Made by a program: the position numbers and the translations under genes
The notes under the pieces: model-generated
Seen by the model: the letters and a program-made list of their open reading frames with translations, nothing else
Told to the model about the DNA's origin: nothing
The model's database searches: none
In this document: piece after piece, positions 23,194-36,192 of the stretch
Numbering within the stretch: the stretch's first letter is position 1
Layout of the letters: every line of letters starts with the position of its first letter
DNA from: Steromphala cineraria
Taxonomy: Eukaryota; Mollusca; Gastropoda; Trochida; Trochidae
Length of the DNA: 64,000 nt
NCBI GenBank assembly: GCA_916613615.1
Contig: OU744725.1
Location: 62,194,575-62,258,574 of the forward strand
Direction of reading: 5' to 3'

Positions 23194-24046
23194 GGAGAAG
23201 GCACTCGGTGTCGTGGATTCGTAAAGATAAACAACTCGCTCGTTTTGGGCTCGTTGATTATTTCGTGAATCTACTCAATCTCATGCATTCTGCATTACTG
23301 ATTCTTTATTTGTCATACAAGTACAATCTGATATTAACAAATTACATTTCTCTTTATATTTACCGGATAAACAAATAATATTATGGCGCTGAGGATATGA
23401 TATGGATATGATTTATTAATAATATTTTATGCATCTATCTTTAAGATAAAATTATAAATTGCATTATCGAAAAGTATTTATCTATTATTATTGTCACTCA
23501 TTCAGTCTAAAAACAATTCCTACATACTTTTTAAAACATATTTAACATTTAAAATTATCTTAATGTCAATTAATGTCATAAATGTGACAATTATCTATTG
23601 TTTACTATAAATTAAACAGGCAGTCATTACCACCTTTAATTAAATTATCAGTTCATCCAACATCTTCTTCGGGACATTGCTGTAAAAGGTAAGTTCCCTA
23701 TTACATTACAACAGCAATTTTAACACGCATTAAAAAGTAAAAAAATAACATAATATTTGGTTAACTGTAAGTTTAAATGATTTAGTAATATGAGTGAACA
23801 TATAATAACAATATCTCATAGTATATCTGTTAAAGATGTTATATTCATATAGAAGACATGTCAAATTTTAAATTGATATTTATAAAACATAATATATGTT
23901 ATACCGTACCACAATATCAGTATTTATTCAAGTTCACATGAACTCACGCAATACCCTTATCATCCCAAACCTCCATAAAAAAATATTTACGTGTTTATAT
24001 CTAAAAAAGCTAGTATATAAGTTTTCTTTAATATTGCTAAAAAGTC
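23194..24046. other. AT-rich intergenic sequence
   Basis: No gene recognised. 'gattctttatttgtc' at about 23299 resembles a minus-strand LINE 3' end. Confidence 0.35.
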
Positions 24047-24409
24047 CATATTCTTTGTCCAAAGTCTTCAGTGGAAGATCAAGTCATGTTGACCTAGCCT
24101 CTGTACTGATTCGACGAGTTTGTGGGGTAGAATGGGAGATGCCTGGTTGGAGGCAGTTAAAGTTAGTTGTTCAATCAGCGACGCTGTTCTAAAATCATCG
24201 TTTTGGCTACTGAATCATGACAAAGGCATTGTGATATGAACCGACCTTTCCACGCGAGATGCGTCGTCTTCTGCTAACATAATTCAAATGGATTGTGGTC
24301 TAAATTCTTTCCGCCAGGAAATACTGCCGGAACCTACGAATTTGGTCCAATAAGAACAGAGGCTCGATCAACATTTCATGACTTTATCTGACTCAATTGG
24401 GAGAGAATG
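24047..24409 (+). mobile_element. CACAGAGG-family TIR element, diverged copy
   Basis: It shares with the copies at 37233, 47796 and 61502 the order 'gatcaagtcatg', 'gagtttgtggggtagaatgg', 'gagatgcctg', 'gcgacgctgttctaaaa' and 'aacagaggctcgatcaaca'. The left terminal repeat is decayed; the right end reads 'gggagagaatgg'. Confidence 0.75.
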
Positions 24410-24738
24410 GGTCCCAATTGAATGAACACTTACATAACATAAATAGCACACCATTTATCTTATAATCATATAAGCAGTCTTATGCTTTCATAAGTATCTA
24501 AATGATAATTGTAAGCAACATTTTCTATTTTTTGACAAAATAACAGCTTAGATAACATTCAACATATTTGTTTGAACAACATACTTTGACAAAATTTGGC
24601 ACCTAAATCATTTTATTGTTTTGCTGTTATTCAATAAAATTCTTGATTTGCATCTTTCTGGGACTAAATGGACAAGGTATTGAAGGCTCTTTCACAAAGG
24701 TCTTTCCAACTCTTCCTCCGTTTCGATGTTTGGTCGTT

Positions 24739-25104
24739 TTAAAAGGGCAGTAGCACGTTATTTGATAATTCTATATTTAAAAGTTTTCGCTAATAATTGT
24801 ACGTTAATGCTTAATGTATCTTTTTGATAGTGTCAAAAATCTCATTACACAAGCCAATCATCCATAGTCAGAGCACAAAGTATGAAGATTGACCTAAAAT
24901 CCATTGGCGGCGAATTTTGTGTGAACACCATCAATATATTTTGTGTAAGAAAAAAGGAATCGCATGGCTAAACTTTACATTACATATTTGATTTATTACT
25001 GCTCCATTTAGTTTAAATACGTTGTCTTTCAATTGGAACCATTAATTTTCATTTTCCTGACAACGCCTTATATTCCCCCTAAAAACGTGCTACTGCCCCT
25101 TTAA
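24739..25104 (+). mobile_element. TTAAAGGGGCAG TIR element
   Basis: Full-length copy with left end 'ttaaaagggcagtagcacg' and right end 'cgtgctactgcccctttaa'. Internal landmarks are 'attggcggcgaattttgtg' and 'ttcctgacaacgccttata'. Non-coding. Confidence 0.88.
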
Positions 25105-25861
25105 AGGAATATAAATCTTGTGTGTGATGGAGTTTTTGCAGAACTCTGAACTTGACCCGGCTTGACAAAGTAATAGTGGAGAGTGGGGAGTTTTATATGT
25201 GAATGAACACCATGCTTCAAAACTGCCTTAGCATTTGACGTTCGTGGATCCTTAACTTAAAGGAGATCTTGGCTCTCAAAACAGGGTCGATAACTAGCTC
25301 TCATAGTCTTTTATCTACTTTAGGCAATCAGCAAAAACGTGATAGTTGTATTGTTATATCTACATAGGTCCAAAACTTTCAATAGTAAATGCGTTTCCTT
25401 TTTGAAGGGTATTTTTCTCCTTATCCAAATCCAAAATGATAACAAAACAAAATATATTTATTATGGTAAATTAATTTTAAAGCATTCCAGTGTGTCCAAT
25501 AATGTAATATTGAAAGAATTTGAAACCACCCTTAAGTTTTTTTGAACAGTTTCATTGAATGTTTTTCAACAATTCAATTTGAAATATTATACAAAATTAC
25601 ACAAACCATGAACATGTTCACGTCATGAACAGCTGATGCGATGCGCACAATCACCGTCCTTCTGGCCTATACCATCTTTTCTTCTGACCTAAATCATGAC
25701 AATTCGTTGCTTTATTCATTTATCATATATTTTGTGTGTGTTTTGTATAGGAAATGAAATCGACGATGACCTATATATGTTGAACTACGACAAATCATTC
25801 GTTAACCTAAGAATGTAGAAATAATAAAGTGTGTTTCCATTGCAGAATCAGGTGATGAACA

Positions 25862-28800
25862 ATGATTTGTTCAGGAAAAGTACAGTACGTCTTCGTCGTT
25901 ATTCTACTTCATTTACCACCCACCCGAACAACACTTCGTGGTCCCGTGGGGATACTATTATGTAAACAGATGTGTTTAAACACAATAGATTGTGAGACTT
26001 ATACATACTTACCTGACCACTTAAAATGCTTTAAAGGCAACATTCTAAACACCGTAAAAGGCAGGATGGTTACAAGACGCCTAAAGGTATTATTTACTAA
26101 AACGATATCAGAAACAATAAGAAAAAATGTTCACCGAGTAACCAATTTTCAAACAAGCCACGAATACTCTTAGGCATAGTGTGTAGAAGGAGACAAGCAC
26201 TGAGTTCACATTGCTTTAATTACAATGTCGTAAGTTTCATATACTGTTCAGTGTTCTATAAGGGTATGGAAGGTAGTACAGTATTTCGACAATGATATTA
26301 TACCCACGGCTTGGGTGTTTTAAGGTACACGTAGAAGGCACACGAATGTATATATTTGGCATATTAATCATTCTCAACCGGAGTTTAGGCGAAGAAATTC
26401 ATCTCTTATTTTGCATTGGCATTACCCTACATTAAATTATATCATGACAATAATGACAAAACTTCATTAGTTCCTGACGTCATCCTGTGTTTGTAAGACA
26501 TTAACTTGATGATGTAGAATCCCGTCAAACAATATTTCCTAATAGATATGTACATATTATCAAATGAAAAAAAACCACAATTCTATGTAATTAGAAGTTT
26601 CTGTCATATCTACGTGATAATGACATTGTTTTGAAAACTATTAGGTTAAACTAGCCAGAGTTATTTAGGTCATTGTAATACACACAATTGATAGTAAGAA
26701 ATGGTAATTAGATGATCTCTTTTAAGTTATAATAAATAATGTGTATACCTAAGTGTTAAAGGGGCAGTAGCACGTTTTAAGGGGGAATATAAGGTGATAA
26801 ATAAATAAATGGTTCCAACCTAGAGACAATGTATTAAAACTAAATGAAGCAGTAATAATTCAAATATATAATGTAAAGTTAAGCCATGCGATTCCTTTTT
26901 CCTACAGAAATTGAATTAAAAGTGTTCACACAAAATGGCCGCCAATGGATTTTATGTTAATCTTTATACTTTGTCCTCTGACTAGGAATGATTGCTTGAG
27001 ATTTTGGACACTATCAAAATAATACATTTAGCATTATCGTACAATTATAAGTGATTTTTTAAATATAAAATTACCAAAAAACGTGCTACTGCCCCTTTAA
27101 AGTGTTATTCCTATTCAGAAACCCACACCAAATGATCAACTAAAGTGTGAAGCTGGATCGAGAATCCTCACAAGCAGGAGAACTCAACAGGTGTGCTTCA
27201 AAGAAAATGAGACACCAGGTAATAGGCCAGGTAAGTTTTCTTTGGTTCTATTCTATCCTGCGGAGATAAATTGTTTTCGGTTTGTTCAGATACTTAACAA
27301 AGTTTGTTTAACTGTCTAAGGTTTTCAATATAATATTTAAATTCTAAATGTGTCACCATTACTTACCAATCTCGTGCATAAGTTTCTAAACGGATTATAT
27401 TTACACTATAAATACAGTACAGGTAGGGCCTGTCAGGAACAAATCTAGCATCCCAAGAACATACATATACGCACACATACGCACACACGCACATACACAC
27501 CCAGACATTCATGTCCATAGATACATACGTACATGCACACGTACTAACGTTCATATACATGCATTCATGTACTTGCATTGACATACATAGCTACATACAT
27601 ACATACATACATACATACATACATACATACATACATACATACATACATACATACATACATACATACATACATACATACATACATACATACATACATACAT
27701 ACATACATACATACATACATACATACATACATACATACAAGTTCACTGAATAACGATTTCCTTTGGTTTTACATTCATTTTACTTTTCAACAGAAGAAAA
27801 TGGTGTCTTGACTATTGACAAACTCCCAAAACTTCACCAAAATGGTAAGTGCATGGTCCTCCAATAATTGATAAAAAATATTAACGTCTTTGATGATTTG
27901 TTCCATTTATATTCCTATCATATAAATCACATATATATCATCCAGCAACAGTAAGAAAATCAATATCAAGGAATGTTTGTTTTTATTAGTTTTATTGTCT
28001 TCGTTTTGTGTAAGTGACTTATTTCAAACACATTATTGATAAGGTTTAAAGGGCAAAAACTCTCAAACATGAGTTAATTCGCTAAAAAAATAGTATTTCA
28101 GGTTAGACAAATGATGTCTTATTTTCTCTAACGAAGTTAATTATTCACAAATACAGTTTATATTCATTTCAGTTCCTTGTTAGATATCAAAATAAGACAA
28201 TAAATACTTTGAGGCTTACATTTACTATCAAGTTTCATTGAAACGACCATCGGATATCTTCATAAATTTAAAAGTGATAAATATAATTTTTAAGGTTATT
28301 GATGAATTAACTTTATTCGGGAAAAGTTAGGATCAATACTATTGAGCATTTTGAGCAACAAATGGTAAAATCACTTGATATTACATATGAAATATAAAAG
28401 CCTGTGTCCTAAAGGGCAGTAGCACGTTTTTTATAATTTTATATTTTTAAATTTTCACTGAATCTTGCAAGTTAATGCTAAATGTATTATTTTGACAGTA
28501 TCAAAAATCTCATTACACTAGCCAATCATCCATAGTCAGAGGACAAAGTATGAAGATTCACATAAAATCCATTGGCGGCCATTTTGTGTGAACACCTTTA
28601 ATTCATTTTGTGAAAGAAAAAGGAATCTCATGGCTAAATTTAACGTTATGTAGTTGAATTATTACTGCTCCATTTAGTTTATATACATTGTCTTTCAATT
28701 GAAACCATTAATTTTCATTTTCCCGACATCACCTCATATTCCCCCTAATAACGTGCTACTTCCCCTTTAATATTACATATGAAATATGAACGCCTGTGTC

Positions 28801-31800
28801 CTTTAGAGTACTTAATGTCACCTTTTTCAGTGCCATTTCTGAGTTAATATGATTAAAAATACAAATCCCCAGGTATTACAACTTCCGAGACCTTGTGTCA
28901 CTATCAGCACTTGCTTGTTAAAAAATACGATTTACACCGAAATGTCGCTTTTTGTGCAATAAAGAAGTTGTATATCCTTATAACTTGTATTTCTTCTTGG
29001 TTCAAATCCTGCCAGGGGCTCGGCAACTTTGTCTGCAGTAGAAAAGTGTTCTACACGCAGTCAGGTTTGGGTGCAATACTACACTGAATTTCAGTGCAGT
29101 ACCACCCATGGTTGCTAGTTCCAGCCGATCTCGCAGGTTTCACCGCAATGCATCACCACAATAGTGTTGCGGGCTTTCTCCCTGCAATAATACTAGCAGC
29201 CGCGATATAAGTGAAATACTCTTGAAAGCGGCGATAAACCCCACATCACCTCACCTCACCTGTATTCTTTCTGTATAATCTAAAACTTCGAGCAATAATA
29301 AAACAGAAGGAAAGTTTTAAACTAATTCTTAAATTTTATTTAATATTTCTACTTTCAGGTTATCAAGGGTTTACTAGGGGAAAGATAATGTACTTGTATA
29401 AGCATTATGGAAACAAGATCAGTTGGGAAAATGCAACCAAACAGTGCGAAAAGGATGGCGGTTTGCTAGCACAATTCAAACAAGATTTTAAATGGGAACA
29501 AGTTCCTAGGGCTGGTCTGATTCCTGAAAATTTGCTTGGTTAGTGGTTAATTTACAAATAACTAATATATAAATGTAAAGAAATATATATATATTAAAAA
29601 GAAGAAGATGAAGTTGAATTAGGATGTTCCTGTTGGAAAAGTTTGCCAAATTTAATTCAACTTTGTCTTCTTCTATTAGATATGTACTACCGTAGAGTTT
29701 GAACGTACTTTGTGATATTTCTATATCAGAGGTACATTTGTATTGCAACGGTAAATGCTGTTAGAGGCTGCACGAAAACAGAAGCTTGCATTATACATCA
29801 TGCAAAAGCTATATTCAGTATGTCCCGTTTCTGAAAAAAACTCTGAATTTAAGATGAAAATGTTTTAAGCACGACACGACCATGGCAGCGGATCTAAATA
29901 ATTCAAGATTGGCTTCGAAAATCCCCCAATACCTACAATTTACAATAAATAAATATATATATGTAGAAAAATTGAGGTATACATAACATGTAATATACAT
30001 AGATTTTGGACTTTCTGTCATGTTTCTATTTATATCTCGCCTTCCCTCTTGGCCTCCCCCTAGTGCAGTGGGGTTTCGTTTGACTGAAAGCCAAAGTTGG
30101 AGGTTTTTATCTTTGTTGATATATGGTTGATATTTGTATCGGAAAAGACATAGTTTCTCAATAACAAATCATAATTTACGATAACAATAACTATTGGCGC
30201 ACATTTCCATCACATAGTCACGCACAAGCTGCTATTGACATTGTGTTACACATAGGCGTAGGAACCGGGGGGTTACAGCCCTAAATTCCAATTGTAAAGG
30301 AAACTTATAATATTTAATACAAAACGTGCAAAAGAAATGAATTTTATTGTGATTTCAAGGTAAAAATTTAACTAATACCTCGGTTTCCTTGATAAATATA
30401 ACAATAAAAAGCCAAAATTACGAAAATAACGCCATGACAGCACGTAAGAAGAGCTATTATGCTGTAATTAAACGCCCCTATATTCGGAACACCACCATCA
30501 CCTATATAATCTATATTATGACAGGACTCCCCCCATGCATCGTGTGGGGAGCTGCGATCCCGCCTAAACTCTTCTGATCATTTCGCCACAGTCGAACACT
30601 GAAGTGTTCCTTCACTGTGAAAATAAGTCATTATTGACCCCTTCTGTTTGTATAATTAATCTATAAGGTTTCTATGTTCATCAGACGAAAACCTTGTTAA
30701 TGATCAATGTTGAGTATTTTGATTTTGTAAAGGTCTATGGATAGTTGTCTCAACAGTGACCATTGGTATACCAATTCGCAATTCTATTCTTATTGATTTA
30801 CTCTATATATGAGAGAGAGAGGGAGAACGAGACAGGGAGGGAGAAAGAGAGAGGGGGAGTAAGAGAGAGAGAGAAAGAGAGAGGGAGGGAGTGAGAGAGA
30901 GAGATGAAGAGAGAGAGGAAGGGAGAGAGAGAGGGAGGGAGAGAGAGGGAGGGAAGGAGTAAGAGAGAGAGAGAGGGGGAGAGAGAGAGATAGAGAGAGA
31001 GAGAAAGATAGAGAGAGGGAGAAAGAGACAGAGAGAGAGAAAGAGAGAGGGGGAGTAAGAGAGAGAGAGAGAGAGAAAGAGAGAGGGAGGGAGTGAGAGA
31101 GAGATAGAGAGAGAGGGAGGGGGGAGAGAGACAGAGAGAGAGGAAGGGAGGGAGAGAGAGAGGGGGGGAGGGAGAGAGAGAGAAGAGAGAGGGAGGGAGT
31201 AAGAGAGAGAGATAGAGAGAGAGAGAGGGAGGGAGGGAGAGGGAGGAAGGAAGGGAGAGTCAGAAAGGATGGGAGGTCGTCACACTGACTTGACTTGATA
31301 TGAAAATTTGATGTAATAATAATACTTTATTGCCCATGACGGGAATTTGTTTTGTGATGAAGAATGCTCAATGACATGATGGTAAGAAAAATAAAATGAA
31401 TGAATAAACAATACATGTACTCGCACACAACATATCAAATCACACCATTCCACAATCATTCACAAATCTAAAAGGAACATTATCATTGAATTAAATGAGA
31501 GAGATTGCTCAAATATATAATGAAAATGAAAACAATAGTGCTTAGATATGGTAATAAGTGTGATAAAATGGACATTAGCAATATAAAATGCTAAAAGGAA
31601 TGAAGATATGATTTAAATATGGTTAATGATAAGATAACTGTGACATTAAGATGAAAATAACATTTGCTTAATATTGTTTAAAATAACATGGTAACATGGA
31701 CATTGATTAAAGGAATGTATCGATTCATTAAAAAGTTAGCAATAACAATTTATACTTAATAAAATAAAAGTACTAAAAATATGTTATATATGTATATCAG

Positions 31801-32176
31801 TGAGTATTAACGTTAACAGAGAAGCTAACAAAGTAAGATTAACTATTTAAGATTATTTAAAATAACAATAACGGATGTTCTATTAAAACTAAAATATTTT
31901 TCATATATGCATGTTGTAGCTGGTTTTACGTGGATCGGGCTCAGCGACCAGCAAAGGAACGACAAGTACGTTTGGACTGATGGGACTGAACTGAAGCAGA
32001 AGGACAGATGGTATCACGGCTTCCTATCTGGTGAACCAAGTCACAAAGGTTTTGATGGGGCACAAGACTGCGGTGCAATGAAGTACAAGGCCGGTACAAC
32101 GGATATGATACTGTTTGATTGTTCATGTTCACAGCCACATTTTTTTCTGTGTGAAGTAATGGTTGAACATAACTGA
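25862..32176 (+). CDS. Secreted PAN-like/C-type lectin domain protein
   Basis: Five exons: 25862-26086, 27119-27218, 27794-27844, 29359-29538 and 31920-32176. All junctions are GT/AG and phases agree (0, 1, 1, 1), giving 270 residues. The start Met has an in-frame stop two codons upstream. An acceptor-like 'ccattgcag' at 25845 suggests a 5' UTR exon. A hydrophobic leader (VQYVFVVILLHLP) precedes a Cys-spaced PAN/apple-like stretch (LLCKQMCLNTIDCETYTYL, then C56). The C-type lectin domain spans exons 4-5, with SWENATKQCEKDGGLLAQF, WIGLSDQQR, WTDGT, GAQDCGAM and CSCSQPHFFLCEV. The usual EPN is EPS and no WND is present, so calcium-dependent sugar binding is doubtful. The E1 donor (AAG|gtatta) is the weakest junction. 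Role inferred: extracellular recognition or adhesion. Confidence 0.78.
26756..27100 (-). mobile_element. TTAAAGGGGCAG TIR element next to a splice acceptor
   Basis: Full copy in reverse orientation to that at 24739. TTAA stands at 26756-26759 and 27097-27100. Its right end is 16 nt from the AG that starts exon 2 of the lectin gene. Confidence 0.88.
27590..27740. repeat. ACAT tetranucleotide microsatellite
   Basis: About 37 perfect copies of 'acat'. Open frames on both strands encoding repeated Tyr-Ile-His-Thr or Met-Tyr-Val-Cys are artefacts of the repeat. It lies in intron 2 of the lectin gene. Confidence 0.97.
28410..28770 (+). mobile_element. TTAAAGGGGCAG TIR element flanked by long direct repeats
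   Basis: Full copy in intron 3 of the lectin gene. Flanks at 28378-28409 and 28771-28802 are nearly identical ('tattacatatgaaatat', then 'gcctgtgtcct'). Confidence 0.85.
28936..29263 (+). mobile_element. tRNA-related SINE
   Basis: A polymerase III box-B-like 'ggttcaaatcctgcc' (about 29001) is followed by a body with 'tgggtgcaatactacactg' and 'ccgatctcgcaggtttcacc'. The tail is 'gcgatataagtgaaatactc', 'ttgaaagcggcgataaa', then 'cctca' repeats. The tail matches the fragment at 8797. Box A is not clear. It lies in intron 3 of the lectin gene. Confidence 0.6.
30809..31260. repeat. Purine-rich GA tract
   Basis: Roughly 450 bp of interrupted 'gagaga', 'gggagg' and 'aaagag' on the plus strand, in intron 4 of the lectin gene. 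Longer imperfect units recur within it ('gagggggagtaagagagag'). Confidence 0.95.
31310..31450 (-). mobile_element. LINE-type 3' end remnant
   Basis: 'aataataatactttattgcc' leads into 'atgacgggaatttgttttgtg'. Read on the minus strand this ends in CAATAAAGTATTATTATTA, a common LINE 3' terminus. No coding part is seen. Confidence 0.4.
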
Positions 32177-32478
32177 AACGGTATGGAAACACTGAACCTT
32201 TTTCATTCACAAGCTAATGAACAATTTTGGTATGAGAAATGACGATAGAACATAGCAAAAGCAATAAGGGAACTTGGAAACCTTAATCTGTACCTTCACA
32301 TGGTCGAGAAGATTTGTTAATGAGGTAGTCGTTGAACATAAGAGAATATTTACGTGTCAAGTCGTTATCCTTTACAAGATGAATATATGTAGCCATGATT
32401 TGTAAGGTTAACATCCAATAATTTCTAGATATTGAGACACGGCTGGATGTCAAAGGAAACATAATTATCCTTATATTA

Positions 32479-32545
32479 TAACTTACAATCATCAGTGAAA
32501 TATTTATAATATCAAATTATCAAAAAACGTGCTACTGCCCCTTTA
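32479..32545 (-). mobile_element. Solo end of a TTAAAGGGGCAG TIR element
   Basis: Only the last 67 bp, ending 'cgtgctactgcccctttaa', remain, about 300 bp downstream of the lectin stop codon. Confidence 0.75.
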
Positions 32546-33546
32546 ATGTTGAGGGTCCAATTATGTCTCACTACAGGGAATCCATTGCTCCAGGAAATCC
32601 GTTCTGATCCTCTGTCCATATAGGCATGTAAAACTTACATGTACTTAAAGTTCACATAACCACAAACATATTTCACTATTTTCTTTGGAATATAGAAAGT
32701 CTGATTACAATATTGTATAGTGCGTTAAAGGTTGCTACTCAAATATGTTTTGTTTGGTAATGAAAGCCGTTTTTGAAAGCCACTTTTGATGGGCTGCTTA
32801 GACCTATCTGACAACAACAATTGAATGCATGACTGGTCACGCCCCCATTTTGTGACGTCATAAACAGAATCAGCCTCGTTATCTATACATCTATCGTAAC
32901 AATATCACAGGAAAAAAAACTAATAATTAACGATTTTCAGGAAATGTTTTCCACTCAGTTAGATAGATCATTTGACGACGTAACACTACTAAGCATTTGG
33001 TGTAAAAAAGATATCCACATCAATGGTAATTAAACAATTATTAAGGCGGTATTTCAGTTGAAATAATGATGCGTTACTCTGTACAGTCTGTTTATTACGT
33101 CACACCCGCGCGAGTTTTATGGCCCCTGTCCCAGGTGGGGTTTTCACAGCCGATAATTAGGCTGTCTAAATGAAAGGTTAATTAAAGGTGTTTAATGGAC
33201 AAATTAACAAAAATTAAGTCCAGCTTTTTTTTTTTTGAAACATCTTTGAACGAAAATCGAGAAGTGGTAAGGTCGAGGTTAGTTGATGTTTAAAGCGTCG
33301 CGTGGCTCATTGTTGGTTAAAAAGTCTCTGCGTAACACTGCAATATATGTCCCTTTCTCTTTATAACAATAAAACGATTTTGTTTTTTGTCCATATTTTC
33401 ATTACTTTTTCATCTATTTTGTGTTTGATTGGTAAATATGTTTGCTAAAAATACAAAATAACAAATGCTGTTTCACTTTTTACTCTCTTAATATGCATCG
33501 ATACGATTTAAAATGAAATGTAATACAATGTTATCAGTTGATATCC
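32546..33546. other. Intergenic, nothing coding seen
   Basis: AT-rich sequence with a single TGACGTCA at about 32861. No gene recognised. Confidence 0.35.
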
Positions 33547-33904
33547 TTAAATGGGTAGTAGCAAGTTTTTTGAAAATTATCTATTTTCAATTTTTCACTG
33601 ATAATTGTATTTTAATGCTAAATGTATTATTTTGATACTATCAAATTCTCATTACACAAAACAATCATCAATAATTAGAGAACAAATTATAAAGATTTAA
33701 AGTCCTTTGGTGGCCATTTTTGTGTGATCACCTTAAATTCATGTTGTGTAAGAAAAAGGAATAGCATGGCTGAACTTGATATTACATTATTAACTTATCA
33801 CGGCTTCATTAAATATAAATACATTGGCTTGCAACTGGAACTATTTATTTCATTTTCCTGACATCACCTTATATTCCCCCTAAAACGCGGTACTGTCCTT
33901 TTAA
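33547..33904 (+). mobile_element. Diverged TTAAAGGGGCAG TIR element
   Basis: The left end 'ttaaatgggtagtagcaag' and the right end 'cgcggtactgtccttttaa' are decayed. Internal order matches the family. Confidence 0.8.
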
Positions 33905-34265
33905 AGGGGCAGTAGCACGTTTTTTGATAATTTTATATTTTAAAATTTTCACTTATAATTGTAAGTTAATGTTAAATGTATTATTTTGACAGTGTCAAAA
34001 ATCTCATCACACAAGTCAATCACCCATAGTCAGAGGACAAATAATGAAGATTTACACAAAATCCATTGGCGGCCATTTTTGTGTGAACACCTTTAATTCA
34101 TTTTGTGTAAGAAAAAGGAATCGCATGGCTGAACTTTACATTTTATATTTGAATTATTACTGCTCCATTTAGTTTAAATACATTGTCTTTCATTTGGAAC
34201 CATTAATTTTCATTTTCCTGACATCACCTTATATTCCCCCTAAAAACGTGCTACTGCCCCTTTAA
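33901..34265 (+). mobile_element. TTAAAGGGGCAG TIR element, well preserved
   Basis: It directly abuts the previous copy and shares its TTAA at 33901-33904. Both terminal repeats are intact. It is a good representative of the family. Confidence 0.9.
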
Positions 34266-36190
34266 AGTGTCATTGATTATGCTTTGAATTCATATCAAGC
34301 AGTAATGTCATCACAGATGAAAGTCGAAATAGCAAAATCAGTGTTATTATTCTTTAGAATTGGATTCAAGTATCAAATGCCGCGAAGAATGACTTCAAGA
34401 GATAATGCAATGATAGTGAATTAAAAACAATTATAAACAAACGCCACTAGATCGTCAATCGCCGATAGATTGTAATTTTGTAGTTGATGTGATTTAAATT
34501 GCACAACGCTTTGCAAATTTGTTTATTAAACAGATTTGTCAATTTTGAATTAAGAATCTTATTATGAATCTAATTTCGAAACTTGTTTAAATATTCTTCA
34601 ACATGACAAGAACAAGAACAAGAAAAAATAGGTACAGATAACATCATTTTCTCATTTTTAAACTACACAAAATCATGATTAAAATATATATTTTAAGATT
34701 ATCTCTTTTTAGAAAACATCCTTAATCAAATATTATCTGTCTGCTACACTACGCTACGCGTGTAACGTAGTGAAGAAATATTGATAATATCTTAATGAGC
34801 TTGTTCTGAAAATAACATGTCTTAAAGTTCAAGTAAGTATTTATGGAACATATATCTCCACGTCTTGTGAAATCATTATTTTTCTTTTCTCCAATATGAT
34901 AATTCCTATTTGAAAGATACAATATCGCCGATTCTACTATTTAAAAATTGATATTCTTATATATTTTCTTATTATCACTTAACAGAATACATATAATGAG
35001 TAAACTATTTCAAGAGGTCAATCAATTCGATCTTACTGCTGCTTACAAAAAGTTTCTTCAATTGTGAAAGATTTCCTATGTAATATATTTGGATCAACAT
35101 GTAAGTCGATCCACATATAAAGAACACAGATAGGTATAAATTTGAAAATTCTCATTTTCATCTTTCTGCAATGTTTTTATGTTTTTAACAAACTTACATT
35201 CAAAATAGTAAATTTTGGTCAACATAATGTGACAATTAAGTTTTTACAAGAAATATTTTCAAAGGAGTATTTTATATGATAATCAGGTAGTTTGATTTGT
35301 TGCATTTTGGACCCCAGTGTTTAATAAAAAAAAAACACTTGCAAGATATAAGTATCGTCTTTCAGAATGTGATTGGAAAACAGTTTTCTTCATCTCCTCA
35401 TCCAGTTATCTAATTATAATTGTTGGCATAATATTCTATACCATGTTTTTGCTTAGATCAACTGTTCCAAACTGTTTCTCAAACTTACAATTATATATGT
35501 TGTTCGAAAAGTCAAACAATCAAATAAATAAAACGAACACAACTAGAAATTGTATTCATTTATATTCAATTGATTTTATAAAAAATATATATAAATATAT
35601 GTTTACATATATTGTCATTGGCGTTGAGAGGCAGCACGTGTACAAGCTCTCTAAATTTACATTATTTTGTCCTGTTTTTTTCATCTAACTTATGAACAAA
35701 ATATACTGCATGAATGCTCTTGATGTGAATTTTTCCAATCCAGAATTTTTGAAGCTACTTTCTTTATTGAAGATTTTTTTATCAAAATTAGCGCTTTATC
35801 AAATGAATAGTTTATATAATAATTTGTGTGAATATGGCCATCTAAACAACGGCACCTACAGGTTCTTAAGAAAGATTTGCTATATAACTTCTGAAATTCA
35901 TATAAAGTAATATGGCGTTGGTTAAGGTTTAATCAGTAGGGCTTTTCCCCCATATACACTGGGGCTAAATGCCTCACCTAAATTCATGGTTAATCTAGTA
36001 TTTTCTTTATCATCAAAATAACGTTAATACCCCATACTTAAGTAATTCCAAATGATATAGGCCTAAGGCTAACGATTGCATCATGGATAATATAAAAGTA
36101 CAATCTGGCAAGTTATCATCCGAACTGTCATCAGGATTACAACTGCAACAGTCTGATTAAAAAAGACTGAGATTCGAGGGAAAAAAGTGT
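34266..36190. other. AT-rich intergenic sequence
   Basis: No gene recognised. Two in-frame open stretches at 35317-35688 and 35692-35910 (123 and 72 codons, one stop between) are very AT-rich, with no motif, and are probably chance. Confidence 0.35.
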
Positions 36191-36192
36191 AA

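Noticed and set aside
27511..27811. Open frames encoding repeated Tyr-Ile-His-Thr or Met-Tyr-Val-Cys
   Set aside because: They are translations of the ACAT microsatellite.
35317..35910. Two in-frame AT-rich open stretches (123 and 72 codons)
   Set aside because: No motif, biased AT-rich composition, an internal stop and no splice context; chance is the simpler reading.
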